Shown here: piece by piece, positions 61,410 to 64,000 of the stretch
How positions within the stretch are numbered: the stretch's first letter is position 1
How the letters are laid out: each line of letters starts with the position of its first letter
Origin: Verrucomicrobiota bacterium
GTDB lineage: Bacteria; Verrucomicrobiota; Verrucomicrobiia; Limisphaerales; UBA11320
Assembly: GCA_016199985.1 (NCBI GenBank)
Contig: JACQFQ010000058.1
Location: 30,458-94,457 of the forward strand
DNA length: 64,000 nt
Direction of reading: 5' to 3'
Translations under genes and position numbers: made by a program
The notes under the pieces: model-generated
What the model was told of the DNA's origin: nothing
The model's database searches: none
What the model saw: the letters and a program-made list of their open reading frames with translations, nothing else

Positions 61410-62312
61410 CTACCGCTGTGTGACCGTGTATCCCTTCTGACGGAGCAGATCCACCACGCTGCCTTTGCCCACCAGATGCCCCGTGCCGACGATCACAATG
61501 GCGGGACGTCCGGTTTGGATCATTCGCTCGATCGCGGGGATCCAGCTCTTGTTGCGCTGGAGCAGGAGCCGGTCGTACACCTTGGGCGCTTCCTTCATCG
61601 CGTCGTTGAGAAGCTTGTCAAGAGCCCCGCTGTCGCCGGTGTTCCACGCCGTCACGAGATCCTTGAACATCTGGCGCATGCGGCGCGCGTCGTTCAGCGT
61701 TTGCTGCAGCAGCTGTGTTTCATCGGCCCCCGACATTTCACCGAACATCGAGGTTTGCGTTTCGACTGTTTCCAGGGCGATGAGCTGTTTGCCGCTCTCC
61801 TTCGCCAGCTTGAAATAGTGCTGATCGACCCCGTGCTCCGGTTTGAATCCCATTTTTTGGAGCTCGAAAAGCGACAAGGTCATGGCCGCGAACCAAGGTC
61901 GAAATCCAGCGACGGTTTCCACGGGCAAGCCATATTCCTCCATCACGACCTCCAGCTGCTTGTAGAGCTTGGGTTCGACCAGATCGGAGAGCTGCTTTCC
62001 GGCCGGGCAGGCGGCGACGCTCAGCATTTTGATCGCTGTGGCTGGGTCCTGGAGCGCGGCGATGTCGGTCTCGAACGCGACGCTTTCCGCGCGCTTGAAG
62101 GCGTTCTCGATCACGGGCGCGAGCGGATAGGAGTCTTCCGTGAGAAAATGAACGGAGCCCAGGAGATGGATGGTTTTGTCGCCGGATCGCGCCTCCCAGA
62201 TCGAATGCTTGGACGCGGCCGGCGCGGGCGTTTGTTGGGCCGGGCTCCGCCACGAAGTCAGGGCGCAAAGCGCGACGGCCAGAGATCCCTGAAGGAAGGA
62301 CGCGAGTTTCAT
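61410..62312 (-). CDS. TraB/GumN family protein, exported
   Basis: Exported protein of about 300 residues with signal peptide KLASFLQGSLAVALCALTSW. TraB/GumN motifs are IHLLGSVHFLTEDSYPL (the conserved GxxH), AVIENAFKRAESVAFETDI-like (catalytic Glu region; the window reads PVIENAFKRAESVAFETDI), the FRPWFAAMTLSLFELQKM segment, KQLIALETVETQ and the terminal IVIVGTGHLVGKGSVVDLLR. Related proteins in other systems are proposed metalloproteases that act on extracellular or membrane targets, with no assured substrate here. It converges on the dus gene. Confidence 0.92.
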   Translation of the reverse strand: MKLASFLQGSLAVALCALTSWRSPAQQTPAPAASKHSIWEARSGDKTIHLLGSVHFLTEDSYPLAPVIENAFKRAESVAFETDIAALQDPATAIKMLSVAACPAGKQLSDLVEPKLYKQLEVVMEEYGLPVETVAGFRPWFAAMTLSLFELQKMGFKPEHGVDQHYFKLAKESGKQLIALETVETQTSMFGEMSGADETQLLQQTLNDARRMRQMFKDLVTAWNTGDSGALDKLLNDAMKEAPKVYDRLLLQRNKSWIPAIERMIQTGRPAIVIVGTGHLVGKGSVVDLLRQKGYTVTQR

Positions 62313-62404
62313 CGGCGGCAAGCTAGCCGCGACTTTTGGAGAAGGCGCAAGCGAAAAGCCCCGACGCGACGAGAGTGGCGCTCCGTTCCCCGTCCCCCTG
62401 GCTA

Positions 62405-63313
62405 CTACTTCCTCTCAACGAAGATCACGGATTTGTCGGGACCCCTGATGCCCGCCTCGGCGAAGGCCGCGGGCGCCTTCGCCACGAGCGCGCTGCTGAT
62501 GCCGCCGAAGTCGCCCGTTTTGCACCAGGCGTGCAGCTCGATCAGCGTGCCCCCGTCAATCAGCTTCACGTTCACGACTTCGATGGCCGGATTCTCCAAC
62601 ACCCGCGAATCGGCGCGAGTGAGCCGAAGCAGCGCTTCGTGCGCCTTCGCGAGATCCTGTCCCGCCCCGACCGACATCTGCAGGTCGATCCGGCGCGTCG
62701 GATTCGCGGTGTAGTTAATGATGACGCCTCCCATGATCGAGGAGTTGGGAACGATGATCTTTTTGTTGTCGGCGGTGTGGAGGGAGGTGGAGAAGACCTG
62801 CACCTCCTCGACGACGCCCTCGATGCCCGCGGCGGTCACCGTGTCGCCCTTGCGGAAGGGGCGGAACACGATGATGAGGAAGCCGGAGGCGAAGTTGGAG
62901 AGCCCGCCCTGCAGCGCCAGGCCTATGGCGAGTCCGGCGGCGGCGATGACGGCCGCGAAGGTTTTTGTGTCAATGCCCAGCTGCCCCAGCGCGGTGATCA
63001 CCACGAAGGTCATGACGGCCGCGTGCGCCAGGTTCCCGGCGAAGTCGCCGATCGTTTCGTCGATGTGCCGCTTCGCCATCAGGCGGCGGACCATGTTGCG
63101 CGCGATGCCGGCCCCCAGGTATCCGATGACCAGGATGGCGAGGGCGATGAGACCGCTGACGATCCAGAGAGCCACCTCGCGGGGGAGACCGGTTGCCTCC
63201 TCAAACTTTCCCAGCAGGCCGGGGTCCAGTTTCACCACCGCGGTTTCCGGGAGGAGGTTGGTTTGAGTGTTGGAAACGGCGGCTGCCGCCAGGGTCAATA
63301 AATTCAAGTTCAT
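62405..63313 (-). CDS. Small-conductance mechanosensitive channel, MscS family
   Basis: Inner-membrane channel of 302 residues. A signal-like start and two hydrophobic helices precede the pore helix (AVIAAAGLAIGLALQGGLSN, then FASGFLIIVF), with the alternating Ala/Gly pattern of MscS TM3. The beta domain follows (RPFRKGDTVTAAGIEGVVEE, IIVPNSSIMGGVIINYTANP, then RRIDLQMSVGAGQDLAKAH) and ends with the C-terminal alpha/beta cap. It should open under membrane tension to release solutes. The gene is isolated between the TraB gene and a long intergenic region. Confidence 0.95.
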   Translation of the reverse strand: MNLNLLTLAAAAVSNTQTNLLPETAVVKLDPGLLGKFEEATGLPREVALWIVSGLIALAILVIGYLGAGIARNMVRRLMAKRHIDETIGDFAGNLAHAAVMTFVVITALGQLGIDTKTFAAVIAAAGLAIGLALQGGLSNFASGFLIIVFRPFRKGDTVTAAGIEGVVEEVQVFSTSLHTADNKKIIVPNSSIMGGVIINYTANPTRRIDLQMSVGAGQDLAKAHEALLRLTRADSRVLENPAIEVVNVKLIDGGTLIELHAWCKTGDFGGISSALVAKAPAAFAEAGIRGPDKSVIFVERK

Positions 63314-63962
63314 GGTCTATAGTGTCGTCGCGTTCTGCCGTATCCGGCGCGGCGTATATTGGGGAACCGATCGCCTCTGGCAAGCGCGTGTTTGCCTGAG
63401 GCGGCGTGGAGTTCGCAAACGGTTCGTGAGCCCGCTCCGCAAAGAGGAATTCAACGCAGGGCGCGGTGCAGGCGGGGAGTGAAACCGCGGATGGCGGATA
63501 GCACGGATGGGAAAGCGAAGCGAAGCGAAGGCAGGGCGTGACTCGCGCCCAAACAAAGCCCAAGACACACTGGCGATGGAGGCATTCCGCGCGAGCGACC
63601 CGAGCCATCGACTCTCGATCTCCTCCGCGAACACAGTTTTTGAGAGACTCAAAATCTTCCGTTGACAGCTTTGCGCGGCGCGCCTAGTGACTTGGCCGTT
63701 CCTCGTCGAAGAAGAAAAGAAAGAGAAGAGCGAGATGATCGCCCCATTCTCAGTCGATCCAAGGAAGAACGACCCCCAGGCCGCAGCCCTCCGCCTTTCC
63801 GCTGCCCGCTGCCCGCTGCCCGCTGCCCGCTGCCCGCTGCCTCCGTGCCAGCGTCGCAACCCGCACTCGCGTTCTAAAGCGAGCTCTGCTTCAGACTTTC
63901 GGCTGTCCTTCTCTCTTCTCCTTTTCACTCTTCGGTTTTGCCCCCTCAACCCCCGCCTTCCC
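63314..63962. other. Long intergenic region with heptad repeat near the right edge
   Basis: About 650 bases between the MscS gene and the last start codon. No protein, tRNA or known RNA is recognised. A TTGACA at 63662 followed 17 bases later by TAGTGA could be a weak promoter for the downstream gene, and a run of seven-base repeats occupies 63801-63841. Confidence 0.5.
63801..63841. repeat. GCTGCCC heptanucleotide tandem repeat
   Basis: Five exact copies of GCTGCCC and a sixth copy ending GCTGCC(T) lie head to tail. Seven-base units of this kind in intergenic DNA can change in number by slippage. The repeat is 120 bases before the next start codon. Confidence 0.85.
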
Positions 63963-64000
63963 ATGAAAGCATTCCTGTGTCTTGGCCTTTTCTTCGCGAC
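63963..64000 (+). CDS. 5' end of an exported protein gene, cut by window edge
   Basis: An ATG at 63963 begins a frame that runs off the right edge after 12 codons (MKAFLCLGLFFA). The residues are the start of a signal peptide. Nothing further can be read. No clear ribosome binding site is visible before it. Confidence 0.5.
   Translation, partial: MKAFLCLGLFFA

Noticed and set aside
63662..63690. Promoter TTGACA-N17-TAGTGA before the last gene
   Set aside because: The -10 box matches poorly and the leader would be about 270 bases; mentioned only within the intergenic entry.
1..64000. CRISPR arrays, tRNA genes, riboswitches or insertion sequences
   Set aside because: None could be recognised by reading both strands; short non-coding RNAs cannot be excluded without a covariance-model search.

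Overview
The window looks like a GC-rich chromosome segment from a member of the Verrucomicrobiota, most likely a Pedosphaera/Limisphaera-like lineage. This is inferred from the gene families present: pseudopilins with the stereotyped TLIELLVVIAIIAILAG helix and an H-X9-DG tail, a PEP-CTERM protein, PQQ-type beta-propellers, DUF1080, ThuA and Tat-exported Gfo/Idh proteins. No tRNA, rRNA, CRISPR array or insertion sequence was recognised.

Region 1 (1-3725, minus strand) is a surface/export group: a PEP-CTERM protein, a paralogue without the sorting tail, a pseudopilin and a PQQ propeller cut by the left edge.

Region 2 (about 4025-22481, plus strand) is the most distinctive part, a heavy-metal resistance island. 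It has two complete HME-RND export systems. The first is CzcCBA-like with an unusually small adaptor. The second is CusCBA-like, with a doubled heavy-metal-binding domain on the adaptor and a pump fused to a membrane-anchored YtkA/FixH-like domain. Each TolC gene is preceded by a gene for a 125-residue Cys/His-containing exported protein. Between the pumps lie a DMT permease with a histidine-rich tail, a retropepsin-like protein, small exported proteins, a DUF3347 protein, and a CnrY-like anti-sigma plus CnrX-like periplasmic sensor pair. The ECF sigma factor that would complete a cnrYXH-type circuit is translationally coupled to the far end of the second pump. Two intergenic sites share GAGGGATT-N10-CGGCGTA with identical spacing and are good candidates for the promoters of that sigma factor.

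Region 3 (22792-33708) holds an aspartate aminotransferase, a DUF5069 protein, an exported protein with a c-type haem motif, and a three-gene soluble phosphorelay (GAF-PAS3-HK-REC-REC-Hpt, REC-HK-REC-REC-Hpt, REC-Hpt-like-REC) in which several modules have lost their phospho-accepting residue.

Region 4 (33729-42719) has another PQQ propeller, an EboD-like dehydroquinate-synthase homologue with an EboF-like phosphodiesterase, a TPR/gluzincin protease, and two pseudopilin genes with a recognisable promoter and terminators.

Region 5 (42726-63313) is mostly housekeeping metabolism and repair: aroK, queG, nadB, panC, acyP, a phosphoesterase, a family 9 glycosyltransferase, a DUF481 outer-membrane protein, an M50-like protease, DUF1080 and ThuA proteins, alanine dehydrogenase, an rRNA methyltransferase, an L-fuconate dehydratase-like enzyme, dinB, a Tat-exported oxidoreductase, a tRNA-dihydrouridine synthase, a TraB/GumN protein and an MscS channel. 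The last 650 bases are non-coding with a heptanucleotide repeat, followed by the first codons of an exported protein.
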